This document shows, piece after piece, positions 26,539-36,700 of a stretch of DNA of 64,000 nt. Position 1 is the stretch's first letter. Every line of letters begins with the position of its first letter. The position numbers and the translations under genes were made by a program. The stretch is from G965225705 sp965225705 (lineage in GTDB: Bacteria > Pseudomonadota > Alphaproteobacteria > Caulobacterales > Maricaulaceae): NCBI GenBank assembly GCA_965225705.1, contig OZ245325.1, positions 1,054,001 through 1,118,000 on the forward strand, read 5' to 3'. The notes below the pieces were generated by a model that searched no databases, was not told where the DNA came from, and worked only from the letters and a program-made list of their open reading frames with translations.

Positions 26539-29500
26539 ATGAAATCTGAGACCCCAACACTTTTTTCTGGTCCTGCTCCCAGGATTTTCTCTCTGCCACC
26601 GGGCCTGTCTTTTTTAGAGCATGTGGTCAGGGGCGTTCAGCAGAGTTTTCAGGTTTCAGAAACACTATCACCAGCCACAAATTTTTCTGATCTCCGTATT
26701 TTTGTTCCCACACGGCGTGCCGCCCGCGCTCTTGAAGAGAGTTTTCTGGCACATGCCTCTCAGCTTTCTCAGTCAGCTTTGCTGCTTCCCCGTTGTTTGC
26801 CTTTAGGGGATGTCCCGGAAGATGAGGAGCCTTTTGAGCCCGGTGAGATTGCAGGCATGCTCCCCCCCAAAATAAGCCCCACAGCACGGCGTTTTGAGAT
26901 GATGCGTCTTATCCTGGCACGTGAGGAAGCAGCCGGGCGTTGTGTGGAGGCTGGCCATGCCCTTTTTATGGCTGACGCCCTTCTTGAGGTGATGGATGAT
27001 ATGGAGAGGGAAGATGTTAAGGATTTTCAAGCTCTGGATGATGATTTTAAAGCTTTCCTTCCACATCATTTTCAGGAGGCAGCAGGGTTTATACCCATTC
27101 TCGGTGATTTCTGGCCACAACATTTGAAGAGTTTAGGCAGGATGGAGCCACTTGCACGGCGTGCTGCTCTCCTGCGCCTTGTGGCCCGGCGCTGGCGTGC
27201 ACACCCTCCGGCTTATCCCGTTCTTGCAGCAGGATCCACAGGAAGCCTTTCCGCTACAGCCGATTTTCTCTCTGTTGTCGCAGGTTTGCCTTTGGGGGCT
27301 GTTCTTCTTCCTGGCCTGGATCTGGACTTAGATGAGAAAGCCTGGGATGTGCTGGATGACCAGCACCCACAAAAGGCTATGAAAGAGCTTTTGGAACATT
27401 TAGGCGTAGAACGCAGTCAGGTGAGACCCTTTCCTTTCTTTGAAGAAACAGAGCAGAAACGTGCCCGCAGGCAGCTTATTTATGAATCACTTCGTCCCGC
27501 CAATGCCGTAGAAGACTGGCTTCAGCGTCTTGAAACATTAAGAGGATCCGGGGGCAAAGATCCTGTGTGTTCCGGCCTTGAGGGTCTGTCCTGCATCACG
27601 GCAGCAACAGAAGAGGAGGAAGCCACACTTATTGCTCTGGCTTTACGTGAGACTCTCGAAAACCCTGATCAAAATGCCATGCTGGTGACACCATCTGCAA
27701 GTCTCGCACGGCGTGTCAGATTACAACTTTCCCGCTGGGGTTTGCGCCCTGATTCTTCTGTTGGGGAGCCCCTTTCACAAACAGGTCATGGTGTCTTTTT
27801 TGCTCTTATTCTGTCCCTTATACGTGATCCGGGCGATGTTGTTGTTTTGACAGCACTTTTAAAACATCCCTTAACAGGGCTGGGCTTTGAGACATCCAGA
27901 CGTCTTCGTCTTGCAGGCATTTTGGAGGAACAGCTTTTCCGCGGGCCCCGGCGTGAGAAGAGCTGGCGTGCCTGGTGTGAGCGTTGTGAGGATCTTAAAC
28001 ACATAGAGGATTGTGAGAAAGAGAATGTAAAACAGCTTCTCCACACTTTGGAACATGTTTTCTCTCTTTTCACAGATCATCATCAGGAAAGAGATCTTAA
28101 GGATTTTACAGAAGCCCTTATATGTGTGGGGGAAGAACTTGTAAAAAGAGGCGGGGAGGATGAAAATTCCCGTCTTTGGCGCGGTGATGCCGGAGAGGCA
28201 GCCGCCCTTTTTTTCTCAGGGGTTTTGGACTCAGCCGCGGTTTTGCCCCCTCTGTCTTTTGAAGCTTTTGAGCATATCATAACAACCTTAATGCGTGATG
28301 TAACAGTACGAACACCCTTGGGCTCTGATCCGCGTATAAGGATTTTAGGTCCCCTGGAAGCGCGCCTTATCACGGCGGATCGTGTGATTTTAGGGGGACT
28401 TAATGAGGGGGTGTGGCCTGCTTATACCACAACGGATCCTTTTTTATCATCTGGCATGCGTCAAAAACTGGAGTTGAGCAGCCCTGAAAAACGTCTGGGA
28501 CTTGCAGCTCATGATTTTGCACAACTGGCCTGTGGGTCAGACGTTTTGATCACACGCAGCGAACGTTCAGGGGAAACACCAGCCCTTGCCTCACGCTGGT
28601 TATGGCGGCTTCAGACTTTGATCCGGGGAGCTTTGGGAGAAAAAGAGGGAGAGAAAGCTCTTCAGCCTGACAAACCCTGGCGCCTTTGGGCGCGTGAACT
28701 GGATGCCTCTCCTGATGGTCGTGCGCATCCTGCTCTGCCACCTGAGCCCCGCCCCCCGTGTGAAGCCCGCTGGCCACAGGGGCGCAGGCTTTCTGTCACA
28801 CAGATTAAAACCTGGGTACGGGACCCTTATGCCCTTTATGCACGTTATGTTTTAGGGCTTAAACCCCTTGAAGAGCCGGGCGCTGAAGCAGGCCCCGCAG
28901 AAAGGGGGAATGCTGTTCACCAGGCTGTTGAACATGTCATCAAAGCTTATCCTTCTTCGTGGCCGGATGATGTTTCAGAGGTTTTATATGAAGCCCTGCT
29001 TAAAGCTTTGGCCAACACAGGTTTTTCTGAAGAAGATCTAGCGTTTCAGGCCCCCCGTCTTCAGCGTTTGTGTGAAGATTTCAGAGACTGGGAAAAACAA
29101 CGCCGGGAAAGGGGTTATCTTCCCCGGGTGCTGGAAGTTTCAGGGAAAATGGTCCTGCCGCTTTCTGCGGGTGATTTTACCCTGAAAGCACGGGCGGACA
29201 GACTGGATGAGGGATCTGATGGCTGGGCTGTTTTGGATTATAAAACGGGGATTGCCCCCAGTAAAAAACTTGTTCAGGCTGGTTTTGATCCTCAAATGCC
29301 CCTTGAGGCTGCTATCCTGATGAAAGGTGGTTTTGAGGGAGTCCGTCCACAGGAGCCTGTGGCGCTGACCTATGTTGAACTCCGCGATTCTTCGGGAGTG
29401 AAAGAAAAGAGTCTTCAGGACAAAGAGTTTTCTCCTCAGCATTATGCACGCACGGCGGAACAGGGTCTCAAACGTTTGATTGAACGTTTCGATGACCCCA

Positions 29501-29610
29501 AAACACCTTACAGATCCCAAATACGGGCCCAGTACAAAAATGAATATGGAGAGTATAACCATCTTGCCCGTTATAAAGAATGGACAAGCCGTGTGGGGGA
29601 GGAGACATGA
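26539..29610 (+). CDS. addB: AddB subunit of the double-strand break repair helicase-nuclease
   Basis: Nuclease/scanning subunit of AddAB, which resects double-strand ends for RecA. ATG 26539 gives 1023 residues; GTG 26527 is an alternative, and the upstream open frame is not used. The N-terminal half has helicase-like sequence without a proper Walker A, normal for alphaproteobacterial AddB. The C-terminal RecB-type nuclease is visible: GNAVHQAVEHVI, then ARADRLDEGSDGWAVLDYKT. It overlaps addA by 4 bases (ATGA), so the two subunits are made together. Confidence 0.93.
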   Translation: MKSETPTLFSGPAPRIFSLPPGLSFLEHVVRGVQQSFQVSETLSPATNFSDLRIFVPTRRAARALEESFLAHASQLSQSALLLPRCLPLGDVPEDEEPFEPGEIAGMLPPKISPTARRFEMMRLILAREEAAGRCVEAGHALFMADALLEVMDDMEREDVKDFQALDDDFKAFLPHHFQEAAGFIPILGDFWPQHLKSLGRMEPLARRAALLRLVARRWRAHPPAYPVLAAGSTGSLSATADFLSVVAGLPLGAVLLPGLDLDLDEKAWDVLDDQHPQKAMKELLEHLGVERSQVRPFPFFEETEQKRARRQLIYESLRPANAVEDWLQRLETLRGSGGKDPVCSGLEGLSCITAATEEEEATLIALALRETLENPDQNAMLVTPSASLARRVRLQLSRWGLRPDSSVGEPLSQTGHGVFFALILSLIRDPGDVVVLTALLKHPLTGLGFETSRRLRLAGILEEQLFRGPRREKSWRAWCERCEDLKHIEDCEKENVKQLLHTLEHVFSLFTDHHQERDLKDFTEALICVGEELVKRGGEDENSRLWRGDAGEAAALFFSGVLDSAAVLPPLSFEAFEHIITTLMRDVTVRTPLGSDPRIRILGPLEARLITADRVILGGLNEGVWPAYTTTDPFLSSGMRQKLELSSPEKRLGLAAHDFAQLACGSDVLITRSERSGETPALASRWLWRLQTLIRGALGEKEGEKALQPDKPWRLWARELDASPDGRAHPALPPEPRPPCEARWPQGRRLSVTQIKTWVRDPYALYARYVLGLKPLEEPGAEAGPAERGNAVHQAVEHVIKAYPSSWPDDVSEVLYEALLKALANTGFSEEDLAFQAPRLQRLCEDFRDWEKQRRERGYLPRVLEVSGKMVLPLSAGDFTLKARADRLDEGSDGWAVLDYKTGIAPSKKLVQAGFDPQMPLEAAILMKGGFEGVRPQEPVALTYVELRDSSGVKEKSLQDKEFSPQHYARTAEQGLKRLIERFDDPKTPYRSQIRAQYKNEYGEYNHLARYKEWTSRVGEET

Positions 29611-32600
29611 GCAACACGCCTTATACCCGTGCACTGATGGCACAGAATAAAGCAGCTCACCCTCTTACGCATGCTTTTGTCTCTGCCAATGCAGGGTCCG
29701 GGAAAACGCGTGTGTTGATTGACCGTGTGGCCCGGCTTTTATTAAAGGGGGCAGCACCTGATCGCCTTATTTGTGTGACATATACCAGGGCGGCAGCCTC
29801 TGAAATGCAGGCCCGCCTTTTTCAGCGCCTTGGCAGCTGGTCCATCATGAAAGATGAGGATTTGTATCAGGAATTATCTCAGCTTGAAGACTCTGCAGAG
29901 CATGACATAACCCCGCAGGCCCTGGCGCGGGCGCGGCGCCTGTTTGCAAGAGCCCTTGAAACCCCCGGGGGAATTAAAATCCAGACTGTTCATGCATGGT
30001 GTGAGAGAATTTTACGGCGCTTCCCTCTGGAGGCTGGTCTTTCCCCTCATTTCGAGGTTCTTGATGAGTGCAACTCAAAGGATTTACGGGAAAAAGCCCA
30101 TAAAGCCCTTATACATGATATCCTGCACCATCCTGATGCCTCTTTAGCACAGGCGCATCGAAGGCTCAGCCTGCTTTTCAGCCGTCAGAAACTGGACTCT
30201 CTTTTGTCCTGGGCTTTGCAGAGGGTTTCGAACCTTACAACATGGTCTACCCCACAGGTTTTTGAAGGATTTGGTTTAGAAGAAAATATGACAGAGGAGG
30301 GGGAGGCACAGAAAATCCTTAACACGCTTCCCTGCAAAAATCTTGAAAAGGCTGCTCATCTTCTCTCTCAAACCGGAGGTAAAACAGATCAGCAACAGGC
30401 AGAGCGTCTGCAAGAGGGGCTTAGGGCTTCAAAACCCCTTGAGGCTATGAACGCCTTTTTCGACTTTGTTTTTACCCAAAAGGGTGAGATACGTAAAAAC
30501 CTTATTACACAAAAAGGAAAGGATCAGCTGGGCACATTGTTGCCTCTTATAGAGGAGGCGAGGGATGTTCTTGAGACAGGCTGGAGGCATTTGCAGAGCA
30601 TATCTCTGGCCCGAACCAGTGCCGCAGCCCTTCTTTATACACAAACTTTTATCAGGCTTTATGACCAGGAAAAACAGCGTCATCAGGCCCTTGATTTTTC
30701 TGATCTTGTTTTGAAAACAAAAGATCTCCTCATGCATGCAGAGACCCGGGACTGGGTACGCTATAAACTTGATGGAGGGCTTGATCATATTTTGATCGAT
30801 GAAGCTCAGGATACAAGCCCGGAGCAATGGGCTTTAATCACAGCTCTGAGTGAGGAATTTTTTACAGGGGAGGGGGCACGTGGGCTACAGCGCACAATTT
30901 TTGCCGTAGGTGACGAAAAACAATCTATTTATGCTTTCCAGGGGGCACAGCCAGAAGGTTTTTTAAATAAAGCTCAAAAGGTAAGTCAGCAGGCAGCCTT
31001 TCTTGAGCAGCGCTTTATTGCGCCCTCTTTGTCCCTGTCTTTTCGATCACGACCAGAAATTCTTCATGCTGTTGATGGTGTTTTTTCGTCAGCTCCACTT
31101 GCTGAACAACTTACCCCCCGTGGCGATATACCCCGCCATGATGCCTGGCGCGCAGAGGGGGGCTCTGTGACCTGGTGGCCGGTAGCACCAAAACCAGAAC
31201 AGCAAGAGCCAGAAGATCCCTGGGCCCCTGTTGATGCTTTGCCCTCTTTAAGTGCGCCTGCCCGCCTTGCTTTAGAGCTTGCGCGTTTTATCAGAAAAAT
31301 TCTGAATTCAGGTCAGGTTGAGGTGGGGGGACGTGACGGCCTGGCGCCTCATAAACTGCGTCCCGGGGATATTATGATTCTTGTACGTCGGCGTAATGAT
31401 TTTTTTGAGGAACTTATCCGTTGTCTGAAACGTGAAAATTTACCCGTTGCCGGGGCTGATCGCCTGAAACTTGGGGAACATCCTGTGGTGGAGGATCTTA
31501 TATCTTTTGCCAAAGCATCCCTGATGCCCGGTGATGATCTGGCTTTGGCAGAGGTTCTCAAAAGTCCATTTTTTAACATTAGTGAAGAAGATTTATATCG
31601 TCTGGCTCACGGCCGTACCCGGCCTTTATGGCGTGTTGTGCAGGACTCACGAAAAAGTGTTTTTAAAGAAGCACGTTGTCTTATGCGTAAGGCACGCGTG
31701 CGCTCCCGTTTTTTAGGGCCGTATGACTTTTTTTCCTGGATTCTTCATCACTCTGATCAACAGGGGGAGAGCTTTGGGGCACGTTTGCGCTATCGCTTTG
31801 GTCCTGAATGTGAGGATCCGCTGGAAGCCTTTCTGAGCATGGCGCTCACCTGGCAAAACACACAAACGCCTTCTCTCTCTCTCTTTCTTCAGGCGTTCGC
31901 ATCGCATGGTGAAGAGATCAAAAGAGATATGGAGGAAGGTGGAAGCATGATAAGGGTCATGACTGTTCATGCTGCCAAGGGTCTGGAAGCACCCTTTGTT
32001 ATTTTGCCTGATACCATGCAAACACCTGAATTTTCTTCTCAGCCCCCTGCATATGAGGATGAAAAAGCAGGGATGGTTGTGGTCGATTCCTCTCTTAAAC
32101 CTTTGCCAGAGAGCCTTGTTGAGAAAAGAGAGCAGCAAAAACAAAAAGAATATGAAGAATATTTGCGCCTTTTATATGTGGCTATGACACGCGCTGAGGA
32201 TCATCTCCTTCTTTGTGGTTATGAAACAGGCCGTCGTCCCACATATGATCCCTGGCATGGTTTGGTGGGAGAGGCCTTGAAAAGGTTTGATACGGCCTCT
32301 GTTTGTGAAACACCTTTTGGAGAAGGTCTGTGTCTTGGAGGGGGAGGGTGGTTGACAGAGGCATATAAGAGTTCTGAATCTTCTTTGCCTCTGGATTCAA
32401 ACATGCCTGAGGCACCTCAAAAAACTTCTCTTCCCGTCTGGGTGAGAGAAAAAGCTTCCCCTTTAACGGGGCGAGAAGAGCGTCTCTCACCTTCAAAAAC
32501 CGGCGCAAAGCCATCTTCTTCTCAAAATTTTTCTCCGTTACAGAAGAAAAAGACAGGGCTTCATCCTGCACGCCGTGGAGTGTTGATCCACAAACTTTTG

Positions 32601-33068
32601 CAGTTTTTACCTGATTTACCGTCCCGACAATGGCGTGAGAAGGGGGAGATGTTTTTGCAGGCTGAAGATATTCCACACAGGGAAAGGGAGGTTTGGCTGG
32701 ACAGCGTTATAAAAATTCTTGAGGAACCTCAATGGGCTTTTTTATTTTCACAAACATCGCGTGCAGAAGTTGATATAGCTGGCCATGTTATGTTTGAAGC
32801 TCAAAGGCGTTTTGTCAAAGGGCGTCTTGATCGTCTGGCTTTTGAGGAGAGGACTGTCTGGATCGTTGATTATAAGACGGCTCTGTCTCCTCCCCGCAGC
32901 CCTGAAGAGCTTTCCCTGTCCCTGCTTCAGCAAATGGAGCTTTATCAGCTTGTCCTGCAGCAAATTTATCCGGATCATACCTTGCGCTGTGCGTTTTTAT
33001 GGACTCATGAGCCACGCCTGATGGTTGTGCCAGATGACCTGTTTTTAAAGTCCTCGCAACAAATATGA
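29607..33068 (+). CDS. addA: AddA subunit of the double-strand break repair helicase-nuclease
   Basis: UvrD-type helicase plus nuclease, 1153 residues from ATG 29607. This start is preferred over ATG 29580 because GGAGGAG lies just before it. Motifs in order: Walker A FVSANAGSGKTRVLIDRVAR, Walker B ILIDEAQDTSPEQW, GDEKQSIYAFQGAQP, the VMTVHAAKGLEAPFVILPD helicase motif and VAMTRAEDHL, then the C-terminal RecB-like nuclease with KGRLDRLAF and WIVDYKTALSPP. Coupled to addB by a 4-base overlap and followed 72 bases later by trxA, a common alphaproteobacterial order. Confidence 0.95.
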   Translation: MSNTPYTRALMAQNKAAHPLTHAFVSANAGSGKTRVLIDRVARLLLKGAAPDRLICVTYTRAAASEMQARLFQRLGSWSIMKDEDLYQELSQLEDSAEHDITPQALARARRLFARALETPGGIKIQTVHAWCERILRRFPLEAGLSPHFEVLDECNSKDLREKAHKALIHDILHHPDASLAQAHRRLSLLFSRQKLDSLLSWALQRVSNLTTWSTPQVFEGFGLEENMTEEGEAQKILNTLPCKNLEKAAHLLSQTGGKTDQQQAERLQEGLRASKPLEAMNAFFDFVFTQKGEIRKNLITQKGKDQLGTLLPLIEEARDVLETGWRHLQSISLARTSAAALLYTQTFIRLYDQEKQRHQALDFSDLVLKTKDLLMHAETRDWVRYKLDGGLDHILIDEAQDTSPEQWALITALSEEFFTGEGARGLQRTIFAVGDEKQSIYAFQGAQPEGFLNKAQKVSQQAAFLEQRFIAPSLSLSFRSRPEILHAVDGVFSSAPLAEQLTPRGDIPRHDAWRAEGGSVTWWPVAPKPEQQEPEDPWAPVDALPSLSAPARLALELARFIRKILNSGQVEVGGRDGLAPHKLRPGDIMILVRRRNDFFEELIRCLKRENLPVAGADRLKLGEHPVVEDLISFAKASLMPGDDLALAEVLKSPFFNISEEDLYRLAHGRTRPLWRVVQDSRKSVFKEARCLMRKARVRSRFLGPYDFFSWILHHSDQQGESFGARLRYRFGPECEDPLEAFLSMALTWQNTQTPSLSLFLQAFASHGEEIKRDMEEGGSMIRVMTVHAAKGLEAPFVILPDTMQTPEFSSQPPAYEDEKAGMVVVDSSLKPLPESLVEKREQQKQKEYEEYLRLLYVAMTRAEDHLLLCGYETGRRPTYDPWHGLVGEALKRFDTASVCETPFGEGLCLGGGGWLTEAYKSSESSLPLDSNMPEAPQKTSLPVWVREKASPLTGREERLSPSKTGAKPSSSQNFSPLQKKKTGLHPARRGVLIHKLLQFLPDLPSRQWREKGEMFLQAEDIPHREREVWLDSVIKILEEPQWAFLFSQTSRAEVDIAGHVMFEAQRRFVKGRLDRLAFEERTVWIVDYKTALSPPRSPEELSLSLLQQMELYQLVLQQIYPDHTLRCAFLWTHEPRLMVVPDDLFLKSSQQI

Positions 33069-33140
33069 TCTTGACGTTTATGCTCCGGGGACCTACCTAA
33101 GGAAGAGTTCCATATTCTGATAGCAAGAGTGAGAAAAATC

Positions 33141-33467
33141 ATGGCGTCCAAACAGGTAACAGATGAGTCTTTTGACCATGAAGTCCTACAGAATAAAGGC
33201 ATTGTCCTTGTGGATTTTTGGGCAGAATGGTGCGGCCCCTGTAAACAGATTAGTCCCATTCTTGAAGAAATTTCAGAAGAAATGGGAGAGAAGATTTCTG
33301 TTGCGAAAGTCAATATTGATGACAATATGAAATCTCCTACAAGGTTTAATGTACGTGGTATCCCCACCATGATTCTTTTTAAAAACGGTCAGGCACTGTC
33401 TACCAAAGTAGGGGCCATGGCCAAAAATAAAATTGTGAGCTGGATTGAAGAAAATTTAGAGGCGTGA
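33141..33467 (+). CDS. trxA: Thioredoxin
   Basis: Cytosolic disulfide reductase, 108 residues from ATG 33141 (a GTG at 33129 also opens the frame). The active site is DFWAEWCGPCKQISP; the cis-proline loop is VRGIPTMILFKNG. It has the normal length and lacks a signal peptide. Last gene of the tsaE-addA block. Confidence 0.97.
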   Translation: MASKQVTDESFDHEVLQNKGIVLVDFWAEWCGPCKQISPILEEISEEMGEKISVAKVNIDDNMKSPTRFNVRGIPTMILFKNGQALSTKVGAMAKNKIVSWIEENLEA

Positions 33468-33737
33468 ACCCCCTTTTTCTGTGACAAAAGGCTCTGTCTT
33501 TTGATATACCCCCTTAGTTTCTTAAATATATAACTCTTAGCTGGCTCATTTTGAGAGGTAAGAAGATATCTTCCCTGACCTCAGTGCTGTCAGACTTTTC
33601 TTAACATGGTCTCTGTGGGGCAACCCTCAAAGCATCCTGTTTTTATATGGCTTTAAAAAGCAAAAGTCCGACCCCTAATCTTTAGGATATATGTTCTGTA
33701 TATCATTCAGGAGCCGGGCATATGCGTCTATGGTTTT

Positions 33738-36700
33738 TTAAAACTTCACTCTGACACTGGCGTTTAGCGAACCAAAATCCAGATCACCCCGTCCCAAAGT
33801 ATGACGTACTGAAAAAGACAAATGTGATCTTTGCCCTAAAGCTGTTTGGATACCTACAGCCATATCACCCCATACACGTGTGCGGGAGTTGCCCTGGACA
33901 AAGAAAGGTGTCTGTGTAGGGTCACCGACAAAAACAGCAGAAATACCATCACGTTTATTATCGGTATCATAGACAACGGCTATTTTGCCAAAAGGGCGAA
34001 AACGCTGGCTCTGTAACTCCCAGGCACCCTGAACAAAAATACCAGCTTCTAACTGTGTTGTCTTCAGGTCACGCTTCATAACATGCTGGGCTATAGCTGA
34101 TCCTGTTTCCTGATATTTCTTCATTTTAAGCTTGATATGACGCACAGAAAGAGCTGGCCGGATAAGCATGTTTTTCCATTGTTTTGTATAACTTAAAGAA
34201 GCTCCTGCAAAACTACGGTCACCATCTGACTTACCGTCAACTTCAAAGAGTTTTGAGTGAACAAAAGCACGGCGTCTTATCTTCTCTTTCACACGGCCAA
34301 GACCTGCATACGCATCAAGTTTAAAGCCATGACCTAAAAGAGCTGCTCCATAAGCTGTAATTCCATAGCTTTTGGCATCTACAGAACCCACAGATTTAGG
34401 AATGTCTGAATCCCCTTTGGAGAAATCAACCGAAGCGCCAACAAGGAAACGATCATGGATGACTTTATCAAGACTTGCCATGAGATAAAAGCTTTGAATA
34501 TCTTCACGATCATAAGATACACCTGTGCCTGCATCCCCAAAGATATAGCCACCACCAAGAGAAAAGCCCCAGCCTTTTTGTGCAAGAGAAGCCCCAACCC
34601 CTGGGCTTTCCGGCAGAGAAGATGTGCCTTTTTCTTCTTCAGATTTTTGACCTCCAGAGGATTCTGAGGCCTGTGCAGCAGCAAAAAAAGCTTCACGACT
34701 GTCGAGATTTGCCACGTGAACAGGGCGATTTGAAGGAGAAAAACCCGTGAAGTGAACACCGCGAACACCTGAAAAGGCTGAGGCAGAGAGATCACTAAAG
34801 CGTGAGACTATATTTTCACTCTGGCTACGTACAAGAGCATCAGCCAGCAGAGTTTGCCAGGGGCGTAAAACCTGAAGGACATTTCCAAACCGGGCGGAAG
34901 TTAAGAAGTCCAGCTCTCCAAAAAGAGGGTCCATTTTATCTGCACCTGCAGAATGGGCTGCGTCCAGAGCAAAAGCTGTTTCTGCTAAACTTCCCTGCGC
35001 AGGCTGGCCACTGGCCAGTCCTGTGGATCCTCCTGTGACACCTGATAAATGACCGACATAGCTGTTGCGTCTGATAGTCAGGGTAACAACACCATTTTCA
35101 GCTCTTGTGTCTCCATAGAAAATACCGGGCAGGAAAATACCGGAGAAATTCCCCGTGGCCTCGCCTGAATAGGATAAAGCCTGATAACTGGTACCATCCT
35201 TAGGTCTGACACCGTCTAAAAAATTGACGATGAGACGACCATTAAGGGATAAATTCCGAATACCCTGAATGGAATCCTGAGAAAGGGGAGAAATATCATA
35301 GAGAAACGTGCTTGCTGATGTCAGCATAACATCCGCCTGTGTTGTCAGGGCTCCTGTCCGGGCGAGCCCTCCTGCGGCCAAACCTCCCCCCACAACATAG
35401 AGGCTCTGAGCTTCCAGTGTACCAGAACCACTAAGCAGACCACGCATCATGGTAAGTTCCCGTGTGGACAAACGTCCATCGATATTTAACGTGCCAGCTT
35501 CAGAGACAACATCAATGAGAACGGCCATATCACCATCAGGGGCAATATTGACCTCTGCTGCAGGATTTCGAAGTTGCAGACGGTCAATTTCAACTCCACC
35601 ACCAGAAAGTGTTACAGTTCCAGGTCTCGTCATCCAGACTTCAAAATACTGGGCCGGGTTTTCAAAGGCTGTTCCGGGTTCCCCATCTGTATTATTTGGT
35701 GAGAAGCCTGTTGAGCCAATCCCTCTGGCGACACCTACCGTGTTCAGGCGTGTTGCTTTTAGGGATGGCAGAGAATCAGAATCTTCCTCAGCCCTGCCTC
35801 TCAATCCTGAAGACTTCTCTCCTGAAAGCCTGGTGGTGGCCTGTTTTCCGGGGCTATTGCTGTCAGCCGTCTTTATATTCTGTTTATCCAGTAAGTCAGA
35901 AACAGAAATCTGGCCACGATTGTTATGTGTCTTACCTTCTGCCACAGATGATAGACCGGGTCTGCTGCTTTTTTTAGAAGATGGTGTCGACGAAGACGAA
36001 CCAGCGGGGGGATAGGATCTGTCCGGTGCTTTGGTAAGGGTGCCAAAGTCTGGTGTGCTGCCTGTTGTCCCTGCATCCTTATCGGGGATACCATTGATAA
36101 GCTTACCCGATCCGTCATCTATTTTATAAGCCGGGTCTATGAGCTGACGCCATTTAGAAATATCTGTCCAGTGGCCATCTCCCCCTTTCCATTCAACGTA
36201 TTTATAAGGATTATTTTCTGCAATCCAGTTCGCAAAAAGAAAAAGAGGTTGATAAAAGCTTGTGCCACCATAGGAAGAGCTGGGTTGCCCGACATAATGT
36301 CTGCTCCCCCCTGATAAAACACCGGCAACAACAGGTTTCCCATATTTTTGATCAATCATCAAAGGGCCACCGGAATCACCACCTGCTGTAGAACTTTCTC
36401 TCTCTAAAGCGGTTCTCTTACCCTTGATGGGGTTGAAATCATATCCCGTAACCCCACCCGGCAGATCTTTAGAACGTTTGGGATCATCAAAATCAGTATA
36501 GTAAAGATCCTGGGGGTCTTTATTGCCTTTAACTTTCAGATCAAAAATTTCCTTGTCATAGCGATCAATACTCCCCATATACCCCACCATGTTTTCACCC
36601 ACACGGCGTTTAAAATCAATGCCCTGAGAACTGCCTGTGGTCCCGGATCCTGTCCTGCCATAACCAACCATAGAAGCATGAGTTTCCCCTGATAAGGGCG

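Noticed and set aside
35449..36015. 188-residue open frame on the plus strand
   Set aside because: Antisense shadow of the autotransporter gene; composition follows the other strand.
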